Origin: Lineus longissimus | Lineage: Eukaryota > Nemertea > Pilidiophora > Heteronemertea > Lineidae | DNA: 64,000 nt | Direction: 5' to 3' | NCBI RefSeq assembly: GCF_910592395.1 | Contig: NC_088316.1 | Span: forward strand, 13,704,001 to 13,768,000 | Shown: positions 1 to 12,566 of the stretch, piece after piece | Layout of the letters: each line of letters begins with the position of its first letter | Numbering within the stretch: position 1 is the first letter of the stretch | Position numbers and translations under genes: made by a program | The notes under the pieces: generated by a model | Seen by the model: the letters and a program-made list of their open reading frames with translations, nothing else | What the model was told of the DNA's origin: nothing | The model's database searches: none

Positions 1-490
1 GATAAGCGACTTTGGGGTAAAGATAGTCAAGATAGTCATTTCCACGTTGGGTGCCGACAATTGTTTCCGTGTTTAACTGAATCTCCTCGAATGCTTGCCA
101 AGTTCTGTGGTAACCTAACCGTTAGTATTTCCGTTCAGGTGATCTAACAAAATTGCCCATCTTCAAGTGATTTTGTGGTAGGAATGGTATTTTCACTGTT
201 GGGTACGAGCTATTGTTTCACTGTTTAACCGAGACTACCATAAGGCTCGCAAAGTTATGTAGTAACCCAACCTCAAGTATTTCAGTTAGCTTCTGCCACC
301 TAGAGGTTTCGAAGTAGTCCTGTTCTGTGGCTTGTTCTCGTCTGTCATCATAGCAGGGTACAGTGTTTGTTGCTGAATAGATAATTCATGTCATTCAACT
401 CCAACTTTAAGGGGTTTTATTGTGAAATATGTAAGTGGAATACAAATACATCGTCAGGATATCTTTTTAACAGGGGTTGGTGACTCTATA
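1..490. repeat. Degenerate direct repeats, no gene seen
   Basis: Two diverged copies of one sequence follow each other. The segment from about 28 (GTTGGGTGCCGACAATTGTT) resembles the one from about 200 (GTTGGGTACGAGCTATTGTT), and both continue with similar text around 'AAGTT.TGT.GTAACC'. A further related piece lies at 902-1012, on the far side of the inverted-repeat element at 491-887. No open reading frame here looks like protein. Confidence 0.5.
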
Positions 491-887
491 GCTGCGCTTA
501 CACCACGAAATATTGGTGGACCAATTGCACTTACACCACCACATTGCCGCGACAAATTGGTTCGGCAATCCATTGCCGATACAAATTGCCGAGCGAATTT
601 GTCCCACCAAGCTTGATGGTCCAAATTCGCCCGGCTTGTTAAAAGCTCGGCTTTGTCGTGGTGTACGCGCAAATGGATCGGCAATTAGCTAGTTAGATGG
701 TTCGGCTCCAGGCGGCGCTTTCGAAATGGCGCTTTCTGCGCATGCAATTTATTGTTTGCGCGCCATCTGTAGCCGGATTTTATAACTAGCTGCAGTGCTG
801 GTGTAAGCGCTTGGTGGATTTTCGATGGTGCGGCATTGGTTCCCGAACCAAGATTGGTGGTCCATTTTCAGGTGGTGTAAGTGCGGC
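491..887. mobile_element. MITE-like element with terminal inverted repeats
   Basis: The left end (GCTGCGCTTACACCACG, then TATTGGTGGACCAAT) is an imperfect inverted repeat of the right end (ATTGGTGGTCCATTTTC, then GGTGGTGTAAGTGCGGC). Related GCTTACACCACC-type pieces recur inside, at about 529 and 803. The interior has many short GGCAAT/TTGCCG inverted pieces and no coding potential. This structure fits a short non-autonomous DNA transposon. The target duplication is not clear; the flanks read TATA and TTA. A chance inverted repeat is unlikely given about 35 bp of matched end sequence. Confidence 0.6.
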
Positions 888-1964
888 TTATGTTGTACTC
901 AAACCTTAAGTATAGTTAGCTCAGTTGCACCACAAAGAGGCTTCCAAGGAGTCCTGTTCTATAACGTGGTAGCCCTTTGGTTACTGAATAGCAAATTACG
1001 GTCATTACTCAGATGTGTTTGATGAGACAACCGACAGTGAGGTATCAAATTCTATTCAAAAACACCTAAAACTAAACAATGACATTGGATTTTGACTGCT
1101 TCCATATTTTTAATCAACCAAGCAGTTGATGGTTACCATAACTGCTGCGGTCAAAGCGCCACACTGAATGAGTGCATATGGTCTGTAAACTCCATTTCAC
1201 TGTAATCAAGGTGTTTTATAGAATATTCTTCCTCGTTACTACCTGTAATAGGTCTGCGTCTGCTACATTTCTGTGACCACAACTGTACTCTTTTCAACAT
1301 TGCTTTTTAAAATGGGTTTAAACAACCTCCAAAAATTGGCCGGGATGGCATGTGAACAAAGATACATTAGTTATGTACGTCCACAACAAATCTTCTTGAA
1401 AATTTCAACTATGTGGTAAAACTGCTAATAACGGTTTGTCTAAAAGAAGGTAAACATCTCCATCTCTGCGGGATTTATCCGCATGTTTTCCTCGTTTTCT
1501 GTTGTTTTGTTTCATAAAATGGAACCTTGCTGTGATTGGTTGACTTGGTACTTCCATTTAGCATACCGGAAATGTAAGTTGTTGAAACTTTGGAAAAGAG
1601 TTTGAGAAGTTATCAGCGTTTTTTTATTGCGTTGAATAAAGTTTTATGGAAGGGGTTACAACTTCAAAGGTGTAGATTCCTTGCTGTATTTCTGTCTTTC
1701 CTTTGTCAGCTTCTCTTGTCCCTTCGAGCTATATTCAATATGTTGTGATGGGTAAGCCATGAAAATGGTAACCATGAAGAAAGAAATATCAGAAAATGCA
1801 GTTGGCACTGGTTCCCTTTCTAATAAGTAGGTCAATGTTAATGGTGCAGCAGTTCTGTATCCACCAGCATCATAGGCCTACCTTTGCTGCAGACAAATGC
1901 ATGTGGAAGCATTCTCGTTTTTTGTAATGCTCTTTGAAGACGAGCTCTTACCCTGTAACCATGT
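888..1964. other. Non-coding; no recognisable feature apart from a repeat remnant
   Basis: Positions 902-1012 resemble 268-400 (shared AGGAGTCCTGTTCT / AGTAGTCCTGTTCT and flanking text). The rest, up to the left edge of the GPCR array, shows no gene, RNA or repeat that I can support. Confidence 0.5.
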
Positions 1965-2526
1965 ACCTGGATCAGCATACATACGTCCATGAATACGAAA
2001 GTTACTTGCCAAGTGCATATTGACTTTTTAGCCCGCTGACACTTTGTTTGTTACACCTTCTGTACAGTAATATGACGTCTGTACTGCGCTGAGAGCATAT
2101 GCTTGTTTGATGACGGTGTTGACACAAACCGTTGTCTACCTCACTTTTGTTAATGTTGTCGGATTCATACATTTGTTAATGCTGACTGCAGTTGTTCAGC
2201 ATCATTTCTAAAATGAAAACACATCAGTATCGGGCAGTAGGTGGATCCGTTAACTGCAAAATTTCCAGTGCGTTTTATTTTCTGGATAAATCTCATTCAC
2301 CAAAACGGAATGACATTCGACAATCCGTTCTGAAATTTTCCGTTTTCTGAAGTTAAAACTGCACAAAAATTTTGCGGTGAACAGTATACACATGGAGAAT
2401 CATGCCTGCGGTGGCTGCTGTTGCGCCATTCTTAATTGTTCATCCTGAATGACTTCAGCATCAGGCTGACACCATCTAAGCTGACTTTAGGGGCTTCTTT
2501 GACGTCCTTGTATTGGGCTTGTTGTT

Positions 2527-2833
2527 GACAGTTTGTTTTTACAGCCATTGGTTGTGTTGTCTGGAGCGGGGTTTTAGAAATGCTCAGATGAGATGGTCTT
2601 ATCCCAGTAAAAATGCTGCTGCTATGCCCCAAGCCATGCACTATTCTATTTCCGGTCTCTGGTTTACCCAAGCTAATCTAAAGCAAGCTTGGTTCATTCT
2701 CTACTGCGATTCTCATTTTAGCGTTACATTTTTGCCTTGAAAAAACTGAACAAACAACCAACACTGCAGACGATATATTACATGGTGTTGAGTCACGCAC
2801 AGCAATTGCATACTGTTGCTTTCAATCTTATCA
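2527..2833. other. Approx. 305-bp block present only in unit 1 of the array
   Basis: After GGGCTTGTTGTT, units 2, 3 and 4 continue within a few bases to CTCTAATCA (near 6708, 9401 and 12192). Unit 1 has about 305 extra bases before the same CTCTAATCA. No terminal repeats or target duplication are evident, so I cannot tell an insertion in unit 1 from a loss in the common ancestor of the others. Nothing in it looks coding. Confidence 0.55.
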
Positions 2834-3250
2834 CCTCTAATCAGTCTTAGTCATTCAGATGGCTATTTCTGTGCTTCTTTGCATTGAATTCCAACTTTGC
2901 TGAGTAAGTTTTTCAGGAGTTTGCGGTTAGAAAAGCATTTTGTGTGTGGCTGAGTTTATGTAAGGAAGCAAGTCTTCCACTAAGATGCCTTATGTTTCTG
3001 CTTCAGGCCCGATTTGATGGTTCATGTTGATGGCGGGTTGCATGTTTAGAAGGATGATTTACGAAAAAGATATTTGAAGTGGTCAGCGACCACCTTGGTA
3101 GTCAGTAAAACCATCAATTTTGTTATCAAATCATCAAGTTGAGTCAGTAAAACCTTCAATTTTTTTCACAAATCATCCTATGCATTAGCATTACATTTCA
3201 GTTGTGGCTGCTATCTTGTTTTTGGTGCCAGCATAATAGATATTCTCAGA

Positions 3251-4246
3251 TTAACAGAATGTGCTTTTCAGCTGTTTAAGAAAAATAGAGCGGAATTGTG
3301 AGCCGCTCAGGCAGTAGAGAATAAAGTTGATTGCATTATTAGCAAATGACAGAATGTCAACTAAAGTTCCGAAGAGGTAGTGTAGAGCATGCGCATGGCG
3401 CTCAGAGAATTGACTGAACTCTTCAGATGGCAAGAGGTGATACAGATGATAGGGCAGGGTCAGGACAATAAAGACAATGCTGACGACTAGAAGCATGACT
3501 GTTATGCCCTTGGTAGCTTTGGCGGCCGCTCTCGTGCTCTCACTGAGCAAGATCTGCTTCTTTTTGCGGTGTAGCACCTTGCTGATAATGAGGACATTAC
3601 AAATAGTTATCACAATGAACGGCAAGGCTGAATAAACCGCCATATCAATATAATACCACGGGCCTGCATAAAACTTAGCATATAAACCATCCCCGGCACT
3701 ACAGAACCCTGTTTCATGGAAATCAAAAAAAATTATGAAATGGCAATCAAGGAGGAAGAGTAATACCAAGCTACTGAAAAATATTTGGTATGTGCGTAGT
3801 TTTGTACAAATGGTCCGCGCCTGAAGAGGCAGTCCGACACATATACAGCGTTCTATTGTTAGCATCGTGATGCCCCATGATGAGAGCTGAAGGGAAAACG
3901 GGACAAGAAAAGCATGGACTTTACACATGAACACAGATACTGTCCGCATATCAATGGAATAAGAATCAAACAGCCACAAATCAAGCAAACCAGTATATAG
4001 GACTAGAGTGTCGCTAAGTGATAATGTTACTAACAGAATACGCGTGGACGCATTTCCAATCTTTCCACCTGTGACCGTAAAGATAGTCGCCACATTAAGG
4101 ACAGTACCTGCAAATATAATTACTGGTGCGATGTATCTTGCAAGGATAAGAGCAAGACGGGCTTCCCATATGTCTTGTAGCGACTGTAAAGAAAAGAATG
4201 GATCACTTAAGTCTGTACTTCCTTTTTGGGTTGTCGAAAATGCCAT
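3251..4246 (-). CDS. Class A (rhodopsin-family) peptide-type GPCR, copy 1
   Basis: Intronless, 331 aa, seven predicted membrane segments at about residues 33-58, 70-92, 103-136, 154-176, 199-223, 248-271 and 289-313. Family marks: N51 in TM1, the LSLSD motif with D79 in TM2, C108 at the top of TM3 with C182 in extracellular loop 2, E-R-C in place of DRY at 132-134, P209 in TM5, LTLPY (P265) in TM6, and N-F-I-L-Y in place of NPxxY at 307-311, followed by Ser-Gly and a short basic tail ending in Cys. The NxxNFxxY form is common in invertebrate FMRFamide-type and TRH-like peptide receptors, so a neuropeptide ligand is plausible but unproven. The start is the ATG at 4246 in a strong context (A at -3, G at +4). 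The frame stays open 14 codons upstream, but only from a TTG. The N-terminus lacks an N-glycosylation sequon. Confidence 0.9.
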   Translation of the reverse strand: MAFSTTQKGSTDLSDPFFSLQSLQDIWEARLALILARYIAPVIIFAGTVLNVATIFTVTGGKIGNASTRILLVTLSLSDTLVLYTGLLDLWLFDSYSIDMRTVSVFMCKVHAFLVPFSLQLSSWGITMLTIERCICVGLPLQARTICTKLRTYQIFFSSLVLLFLLDCHFIIFFDFHETGFCSAGDGLYAKFYAGPWYYIDMAVYSALPFIVITICNVLIISKVLHRKKKQILLSESTRAAAKATKGITVMLLVVSIVFIVLTLPYHLYHLLPSEEFSQFSERHAHALHYLFGTLVDILSFANNAINFILYCLSGSQFRSIFLKQLKSTFC

Positions 4247-5450
4247 GCTGGATTTATTTTGTGAAATCAACCCGGTCCTGTCTTTCAAAATATCTGATGT
4301 TAGGAAGACAGTGACAATGGTCCTTCCGAACAGATATTGAGATTAAGTAAAGGTCTTTGGTCTTTCTGCAATATGTTTCAAAATGGCTCAGATATCTGGA
4401 GAAACAATCTTCCAGATCCAGGAGCACTTCTTCCTGATACAGACATCTCCCAGATATTGTAGGATGTTTTTGTATTCTGCATGTTAAACGTCCTGTGGTT
4501 AATCAAGGACTGAATGTAATTGAGATAGAGAAATACATGTATGACCTTGTAAATTACCTGTCATGAATTGATTATAGCCTCCGTTTGTAGAATTGTAAGT
4601 TGCCTGTCATGAAATAATGATTATGCTTTGAATTAATTTCATTTTTAGAGGAGGTCAGCAGGGTGTTTTCATCATTTCGACCACTGTTGAAAATCGCCCT
4701 GCCGGTACCACCAAAATAAAGCAACTGTTAGTGTTTTTTCAAGAGAAGATCTTTAGCTCCAAACCATATATTTTGAGCCAACCGAGTTTTATGGAACAAC
4801 AGGGTCGCAAACATATTGGTGCAATTGTGCAAGATTGAAGACACTCTTTATAAATCTAAAGTCTGAGCCGGGGAAATGGGTACCTCATAAAAGAACCATT
4901 GATTCCTGATAATTTTGGCTGAATCCCGAAGCAATACGAAACATAAGGTTGACTTAACAAGAATCGGCAAAATCACACAAGAGATGAGGCTGTGACAACA
5001 ATGATGATCAATGCTCATCCTGCATCCTGGTGAAATACAGGTGTATCTGTTCTTAATCTTGACTGTGATTTTCCACTCGTCCTGATGACCTGAAACAGGC
5101 TATTCCCCTCAGTAATTAGAGTCAATTCTCATTCGGACTAACAGCTTTGAAACAACACGACATCCTTCCGATATGTTGTCCTCGTCGGGAGCCCAGCTTT
5201 TGTCACACGAAATCAACATGGACATCCCATGTCAGTTGTTTGGTATAGTATCACCAGAGAAGTTCCATTTTGATGAAATGATGACTGTGTGATAAAATAA
5301 TCTGCACAGTGTCCCCTGATGAAGCAAATGTCGGCTCACCATTTTGCCTCTGGCAATTAATGTTGACACCTCGAAGGATTCATAAAATGATGATAATGGT
5401 TTCAGCTTGTTTCAAATTACACTGATATGCTAGCTGTTTCTTCGATTCAC

Positions 5451-6523
5451 TTTTGTATGACAAAAAAAATGACTCATAATAAGTGTTGGTAACTTGTGGT
5501 ACTGTCTGTGTATGCTTGGCTTACCCTGTAAAGGTGACGAAAGGCCCAGTGAGCCACTGAACAGACTCCCACCTTAAAATTGGCGTTCACTTCATATCAT
5601 AAGGAGTTATATTTGCTTTAGGATTTCAATTTCCAGCCAAAATGGTGGTGAATATAGTCAAACCTTTGGTTTAGACAGAGCTCTCTTCAGATAAACTAAA
5701 GCTCTACCACTGCTGCCTTCTGTTTCATTTGAGTAGACTAAAAATTGAGAATGCAAACAATGGTGGATGAAGGCAAAAGTTCCCTCTAGCTTAACCTGGT
5801 AAACTGATTCGTTTTGCTCAGCTGCAAGCAGGCCTAGGCTTTGCGGTGCTCTTGCTGATTTTGAACCATAATTCTGCCCTAAGCTCAGTTACAGCTTCAG
5901 CAGATCTCTCTCCAGATATCACACTTTCCTCTTCCCCTTGTTAAGCGCCATGCAAATGAGTGATTCATATTGCTTTGACCAGCGATTTTAATCAATGTGA
6001 CAAAAAGATCTTCGGCCCGCTGGCAAAACTAGCAATCGAAGGGTTTGATACAAATTGCAGGTTGCTGCACTCACCGATTCTCATCACTTGTAACTGGGAT
6101 GACCGTAGCTAACAAGCGATCTTTGTTGCATGTGATCATGTCCCTGGATCAGCATACGTACGTCCATGAATACGAAAGTTACTTGCCAAGTGCATATTAA
6201 CTTTTTAGCCCGCTGACACTTTGTTTGTTACACCTTCTGTACAGTAATATGACGTCTGTACTGCGCTGAGAGCATATGCTTGTTTGATGATGGTGTTGAC
6301 ACAAACTGTTGTCTACCTCACTTTTGTTAATGTTGTCTGTTTCATGCATTTGTCAATGCTGTCTGCAGTTGTTCAGCATCATTTCTAGAAGTATATCACA
6401 TCAGTATCGGGCAGTAGGTTGATACCGTTAACTGCAAAATTTAGTGTACGTTTTGTTTTCTAGATACATCTCATTCACAAAATGGAATGATATTCGATTA
6501 TCCATTATGAAATTTTCAGTTTT
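5451..6523. other. Full-length inter-receptor module (lost between later copies)
   Basis: This stretch upstream of receptor 1 combines the right end of unit 1 (about 5510-6140, closely matching 14745-15405) and the left end of unit 2 (6142-6523, closely matching 1965-2360). The same material is absent upstream of receptors 2 and 3. At about 5750-5945 it holds a disrupted copy of the small signal-anchor-like reading frame seen intact at 15023-15274. No functional gene is supported here. Confidence 0.7.
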
Positions 6524-7083
6524 CTGAACTTAAAACTGCACAAAAATTTTGCGGTTAACAGTAAACACATGGAGAATCAGGCCTACGGTTGCTTTTGTTG
6601 CACCATTCTTAATTGTTCATCCTGAATGACTTCAGCATCAGGCTGACATCATCTAAGCTGACTTTAGGGGCTTCTTTGACGTCCTTGTATTGGGCTTGTT
6701 GTTCATCTCTAATCAGTCGTAGTCATTCTGATGGCTATTCTTGTGCTCCTTTGCATCGAATTCCAACTTTGCTGAGTAGGTTTTTTCAGGAGTTTGCGGT
6801 TAGAAAAGCATTTTGTGTGTGGCTGAGTTTATGTAAGGAAGCAGGCCTTCCACTACAACGTCGCATGTTTCTGCTTTAGGCCCAATTTGATGGTTCCTCT
6901 TGATGGCGGGTTGCATGTTTAGAAGGATGATTTACGAAAAAGAGATTTGAAATGGTCAGCAACCACCTTGGCAGTCAGTAAAACCATCAATTTTGTTATC
7001 AAATCATCCTATGCATTGACATTACACTTCAGTTGTGGCTATTATCTTTTTTTTTTGGTGCCAGCATAATAGATATTCTCAGA

Positions 7084-8079
7084 TTAACAGAATGTGCTTT
7101 TCAGCTGTTTAAGAAAAATAGAGCGGAATTGTGAGCCGCTCATGCAGTAGAGAACAAAGTTGATTGCATTATTAGCAAATGACAAAATGTCAACTAAACT
7201 TCCGAAGAGGTAGACTATAGCTTGCGCATGGCGCTCAGAGAATTGACTGAACTCTTCCGGTGGCCAAAGGTAATACAGATGGTAGGGCAGGGTCAGGACA
7301 ATAAAGACAATGCTGACGACTAGAAGCATGACTGTTATGCCCATGGTATCTTTGGCGGCCGCTCTCATGCTCTCACTGAGCAAGATCTGCTTCTTTTTGC
7401 GGTGTAGCACCTTGCTGATAATGAGGACATTACAAATAGTTATCACAATGAATGGCAAGGCTGAATAAACCGCCATATCAATATAATACCACGGGCCTTC
7501 ATAAAACTTAGCATATGAACCATCCCCGGCACTACAGAGCCCAGTTTCATCAAAATCGAAAAAAATTATGTAATGGCTATCTAGGAGGAAAAGAAATACC
7601 ACGCTAACGAGAAATATTTGGTATGTGCGTCGTTTTGTACAAATGGTCCGCGCCTGAAGAGGCAGTCCGACACATATACAACGTTCTATTGTTAGCATCG
7701 TGATGCCCCATGATGAGAGCTGAAGGGAAAACGGGACAAGAAAAGCATGGATTTTACACATGAACACAGATACTGTCCGTATATTGATTGAATAAGAACG
7801 AAAGAGCCAGAAATCAAGCAAACCAACATACAGGACTAGAGTGTCGCTAAGTGATAATGTTACTAACAGAATACGCGTGGACGCATTTCCAATCTTTCCG
7901 CCTGTGACCGTAAAGATAGTCGCCACATTAAGAACAGTACCTGCAAATAAAATTACTGGTGCGATATATCTCACAAGGATAAGGGCAAAACGAGCTTCCC
8001 ATATGTCTTGTAGCGACTGTAAAGAAAAGAATGGATCACTTAAGTCTGTACTTCCTCTTTGGGTTGTCGAAAATGCCAT
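7084..8079 (-). CDS. Class A peptide-type GPCR, copy 2
   Basis: Intronless, 331 aa, same membrane layout and signature residues as copy 1 (D79, E-R-C, LTLPY, N-F-V-L-Y). It uses the equivalent ATG at 8079 in the same strong context. It differs from copy 1 mainly at outward-facing positions: the TM2/loop 1 stretch (DFWLFRSYSINIR against DLWLFDSYSIDMR), loop 2 (GDGSYAKFYEG) and the loop 3/TM7 entry (WPPEEF, QAIVYLFGS). Intracellular loop 3 is nearly unchanged (KVLHRKKKQ). No stop or frameshift is seen, so it should be functional. G-protein choice and ligand cannot be read from sequence. Confidence 0.9.
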   Translation of the reverse strand: MAFSTTQRGSTDLSDPFFSLQSLQDIWEARFALILVRYIAPVILFAGTVLNVATIFTVTGGKIGNASTRILLVTLSLSDTLVLYVGLLDFWLFRSYSINIRTVSVFMCKIHAFLVPFSLQLSSWGITMLTIERCICVGLPLQARTICTKRRTYQIFLVSVVFLFLLDSHYIIFFDFDETGLCSAGDGSYAKFYEGPWYYIDMAVYSALPFIVITICNVLIISKVLHRKKKQILLSESMRAAAKDTMGITVMLLVVSIVFIVLTLPYHLYYLWPPEEFSQFSERHAQAIVYLFGSLVDILSFANNAINFVLYCMSGSQFRSIFLKQLKSTFC

Positions 8080-9816
8080 GCTGGATTTATGTTGTGAAAT
8101 CAACCCGGTCCTGTCTTTCAAAATATCTGATGTTAGGAAGTCGGTGACAATGGTCCTTCCGAACAGATATTGAGATTAAGTGAAGTTCTTTTAGTGTCCT
8201 GACATCTCCCAGATATTGTAGGGTGTTTTTGTGGTAGGCATGTTGTATTCTCCATGTCAAACGTCCTGTGGTTAATCAAGGACTGAATGTAATTGAGATA
8301 GAGAAATACATGTATGACCTTGTAAATTACCTGTCATGAATTGATTAGCCTCCGTTTGTAGAATTGTAAGTTGCCTGTCATGAAATAATGATAAAGCTTT
8401 GAATTAATTTTATTTTTAGAGGAGTTCAGCAGGGAGATTCCATGATTTCAACCACTGTTGGAAATCGCCCTGCCAGTACCACCAAAATAAAGCAACTGTT
8501 AGAGATTTTTCAAGATAAGATCTTTAGCTCTAAACCATGTTGAGCAAACCACGTTTCAGGGAATAACAGGGTGTCAAACAATCTGGTGCAATTGTGCAAG
8601 ATTGAAGACACTCTTTATAAATCAAAAGTCAGATCCGGAGAAATGGGGCACCTCTAAAAAGGACCATTGATTCCTGATAAATTTGGCTGAATCCTGAAGC
8701 AATACGAAACATAAGGTTGACTAAACAAGAATCGGCGAAATCACACAAGACATGAGGCTGAGACAACGATATTGATAAATGCTCATCCTGCATCCTGGTG
8801 AAATACAGGTGTATCTGTTCTTAATCTTGACTGTGATTTTCCACTCGTCCTGATGTCCAGAAACAGGCCATTCTCCTCAGTAATTAGAGTCAATTCTCAT
8901 CCGGGCTAACAGCTTTGAATCAACACGACATCCTTCCAATATTTTGTCCTCGTCGCAAGACCAGCTTTTGTCACACGAAATCAACATGGACATCCCATGT
9001 CAGTTGTTCGGTATAGTATCACCTGAGAAGTTCCATTTTGATGAAATGATGACTGTGTAATGAAAATAATCTGCACTGTGTCCCCTGATGAAGCAAATGT
9101 CGGCTCACCATTTTGCCTCTGGCAATAAATGTTGACACCTCGAAGGATTCATAAAAAGATGGTAATGGTTTCAGCTTGTTACAAATTACACTGATATGCT
9201 AGATGTTTCTTTGATTTACTGAAGTTAAAACTGCACACAAATTTTGCGGTTAACAGTAAACACATGGAGAATCAGGCCTACGGTTGCTTTTGTTGCACCA
9301 TTCTTAATTGTTCATCCTGAATGACTTCAGCATCAGGCTGACATCATCTAAGCTGACTTTAGGGTTCTTTGACGTCCTTGTATTGGGCTTGTTGTTCATC
9401 TCTAATCAATCTTAGTCATTCAGATGGCTATTCCTGTGCTCCTTTGCATTGAATTCCAACTTTGCTGAGTAAGTTTTTTCAGGAGTTTGCGGTTAGAAAA
9501 GCATTTTGTGTGTGGCTGAGTTTATGTAAGGAAGCAAGTCTTCCATTACAACGTCGTGTGTTTCTGCTTCAGGCCCAATTTGATGGTTCCTCTTGATGGC
9601 GGGTTGCATGTTTAGAAGGATGATTTACGTAAAAGAGATTTGAAGTGGTCAGCGACCACCTTGGTAGTCAGTAAAACCATCAATTTTGTTATCAAATCAT
9701 CAAGTTGAGTCAGTAAAACCTTCAATTGTTTTGTCAAATCATCCTATGCATTGACATTACATTTCAGTTGTGGCTGCTAGCTTTTTTATGGTGCCAGCAT
9801 AATAGATATTCTCATA

Positions 9817-10812
9817 TTAACAGAATGTACTTTTCAACTTTTTAAGAAAAATAGAGCGGAATTGTGAGCCGCTCAGGCAGTAGAGAATAAAGTTGATTGC
9901 ATTATTAGCAAATGACAGAATCTCAGCTAAAATTCCGTAGAAGTAGATTAGGGCTTGCGCATGGCGCTCAGAAAACTGACTGAACTCTTTAGGAGGGAAA
10001 AGATAATACAGATGGTAGGGCAGGGTCAGGATTATGAAGACAATGCTGACGACTAGAAGCATGACTGTTATGCCCATGGTATCTTTGGCGGCCGCTCTCA
10101 TGCTCTCACTGAGCAAGATCTGCTTCTTTTTGCGGTGTAGCACCTTGCTGATAATGAGGACATTACAAATAGTTATCACAATGAACGGCAAGGCTGAATA
10201 AACTGCCATATCAATATAATACCACGGGCCTTCATAAAACTTAGCATATGAACCATCCCCGGCGCTACAGAGCCCAGTTTCATCAAAATCGAAAAAAATT
10301 ATGTAATGGCTATCCAGGAGGAAAAGAAATACCAAGCTACCGAGAAATATTTGGTATGTGCATCGTTTTGTACAAATGGTCCGCGCCTGAAGAGGCAGCC
10401 CGACACATATACAACGTTCTATTGTTAGCATCGTGATGCCCCATGATGAGAGCTGTAGGGAAAACGGGACAAGAAAAGCATGGATTTTACACATGAACAC
10501 AGATACTGTCCGTATATTGATTGAATAAGAACGAAAGAGCCACAAATCAAGTAAACCAACATACAGGACTAGAATGTCGCTAAGTGATAATGTTACTAAC
10601 AGAATACGCGTGGACGCATTTCCAATCTTTCCACTTGTGACCGTAAAGATAGTCGCCACATTAAGAACAGTACCTGCAAATAAAATTACTGGTGCGATAT
10701 ATCTTACAAGGATAAGAGCAAGACGGGCTTCCCATATGTCTTGTAGCGACTGTAGAGAAAAGATAAGATCACTTAACTCTGTACTTCCTTTTTGGGTTGT
10801 CGAAAATGCCAT
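9817..10812 (-). CDS. Class A peptide-type GPCR, copy 3
   Basis: Intronless, 331 aa, starting at the ATG at 10812. TM1-TM6 are very close to copy 2, including the SYSINIR loop 1 and GDGSYAKFYEG loop 2. The loop 3/TM7 entry is distinct (FPPKEF, QALIYFYGILAEIL), with an Ala-Glu in place of the Val-Asp of copies 1 and 2. In TM2, SLSD is followed by Ile rather than Thr. A Cys replaces Arg at the start of TM4 (KRCTYQ). The tail reads LKKLKSTFC. The upstream flank carries the same fused junction as copy 2, at about 12010, which suggests these two copies share a recent ancestor there. Confidence 0.9.
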   Translation of the reverse strand: MAFSTTQKGSTELSDLIFSLQSLQDIWEARLALILVRYIAPVILFAGTVLNVATIFTVTSGKIGNASTRILLVTLSLSDILVLYVGLLDLWLFRSYSINIRTVSVFMCKIHAFLVPFSLQLSSWGITMLTIERCICVGLPLQARTICTKRCTYQIFLGSLVFLFLLDSHYIIFFDFDETGLCSAGDGSYAKFYEGPWYYIDMAVYSALPFIVITICNVLIISKVLHRKKKQILLSESMRAAAKDTMGITVMLLVVSIVFIILTLPYHLYYLFPPKEFSQFSERHAQALIYFYGILAEILSFANNAINFILYCLSGSQFRSIFLKKLKSTFC

Positions 10813-12566
10813 GCTGGATTTATGTTGTGAAATCAACCCGGTCCTGTCTTTCAAAATATCTGATGTTAGGAAGACAGTGACAATGGTCCTTCCGAACAGA
10901 TATTTAGATTAGGTGAAGTTTTTTGGTGTTTTGGTTTCAAAATGGCTTAAATATTTGGAGAATCAATCTTCAAGATCCAGGGGGCACTTCCTGACATCTC
11001 CCAGATATTGTATGGTGTCTTTGTTGTAGGCATGTTGTATTCTCCATGTCAAACGTCCTGTGGGTAATCAAGGACTGATTGTAATTGAGATAGAGAAATA
11101 CATGTATGACCTTGTAAATTACCTGTCATGAATTGATTAGCCTCCGTTTGTAGAATTGTAAGTTGCCTGTCATGAAATAATGATTATGCTTTGAATTATT
11201 TTCATTTTTAGAGGAGTTCAGCAGGGAGATTCCATGATTTCAACCACTGTTGGAAATCGCCCTGCCGGTACCGCCAAAATAAAGCAACTGTTAGAGATTT
11301 TTCAAGATAAGATCTTCAGCTCCAAACCATGTTGAGCAAACCACGTTTCAGGGAACAACAGGGTGTCAAACAATCTGGTGCAATTGTGCAAGATTGAAGA
11401 CACTCTTTACAAATCTAAAGTCAGAGCCGGAGAAATGGGGTACCTCATAAAAGGACCATTGATTCCTGATAAATTTGGCTGAATCCTGAAGCAATACGAA
11501 ACATAAGGTTGACTTAACAAGAATCGGCGAAATCACACAAGACATGAGGCTGAGACAACGATATTGATGAATGCTCATCCTGCATCCTGGTGAAATACAG
11601 GTGTATCTGTTCTTAATCTTGACTGTGATTTTCCACTTGTCCTGATGTCCAGAAACAGGCCATTCCCCTCAGTAATTTGAGTCAATTCTCATCCGGGCTA
11701 ACAGCTTTGAATCACCACGACATCCTTCCGATATTTTGTCCTCGTCGCAAGACCAGCTTTTGTCACACGAAATCAACATGGACATCCCACGTCAGTTATT
11801 TGGTATAGTATCACCTGAGAAGTTCCATTTTGATGAAATGATGACTGTGTAATAAAAATAATCTGCACTGTGTCCCCTGATGAAGCAACTGTCGGCTCAC
11901 CATATTGCCTCTGGCAATAAATGTTGATACCTCGAAGGATTCACAAATGATGGTAATGGTTTCAGCTTGTTTCAAATTACACTGATATGCTAGCTGTTTC
12001 TTTGATTTACTGAAGTTAAAACTGCACACAAATTTTGCGGTTAACAGTAAACACATGGAGAATCAGGCCTACGGTTGCTTTTGTTGCACCATTCTTAATT
12101 GTTCATCCTGAATGACTTCAGCATCAGGCTGACATCATCCAAGCTGACTTTAGGGGCTTCTTTGACGTCCTTGTATTGGGCTTGTTGTTCATCTCTAATC
12201 AATCTTAGTCATTCTGATGGCTATTCCTGTGCTCCTTTGCATTGAATTCCAACTTTGCTGAGTAAGTTTTTTCAGGAGTTTGCGGTAAGAAAAGCATTTT
12301 GTGTGTGGCTGGGTTTATGTAAGGAAGCAAGTCTTCCACTACAACGTCGTATGTTTCTGCTTCAGGCCCAATTTGATGGTTCCTCTTGATGGCGGGTTGC
12401 ATGTTTAGAAGGATGATTTACGAAAAAGAGATTTGAAATGGTCAGCAACCACCTGGGCAGTCAGTAAAACCATCAATTTTGTTGTCAAATCATCCTATGC
12501 ATTGATATTACCCTTCAGTTGTGGCTGCCATCTTTTTTTGGTGCCAGCATAATAGATATTCTCAGA

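Noticed and set aside
1965-2440. Remnant of a fifth, lost GPCR unit
   Set aside because: The segment is simply the left end of unit 1, matching the left end of unit 2 at 6142; no extra unit is needed.
4008-4340. 110-codon plus-strand ORF repeated opposite each GPCR (also near 7841, 10574 and 13309)
   Set aside because: It is the antisense shadow of the conserved receptor N-terminal half; it repeats only because the receptors are duplicated.
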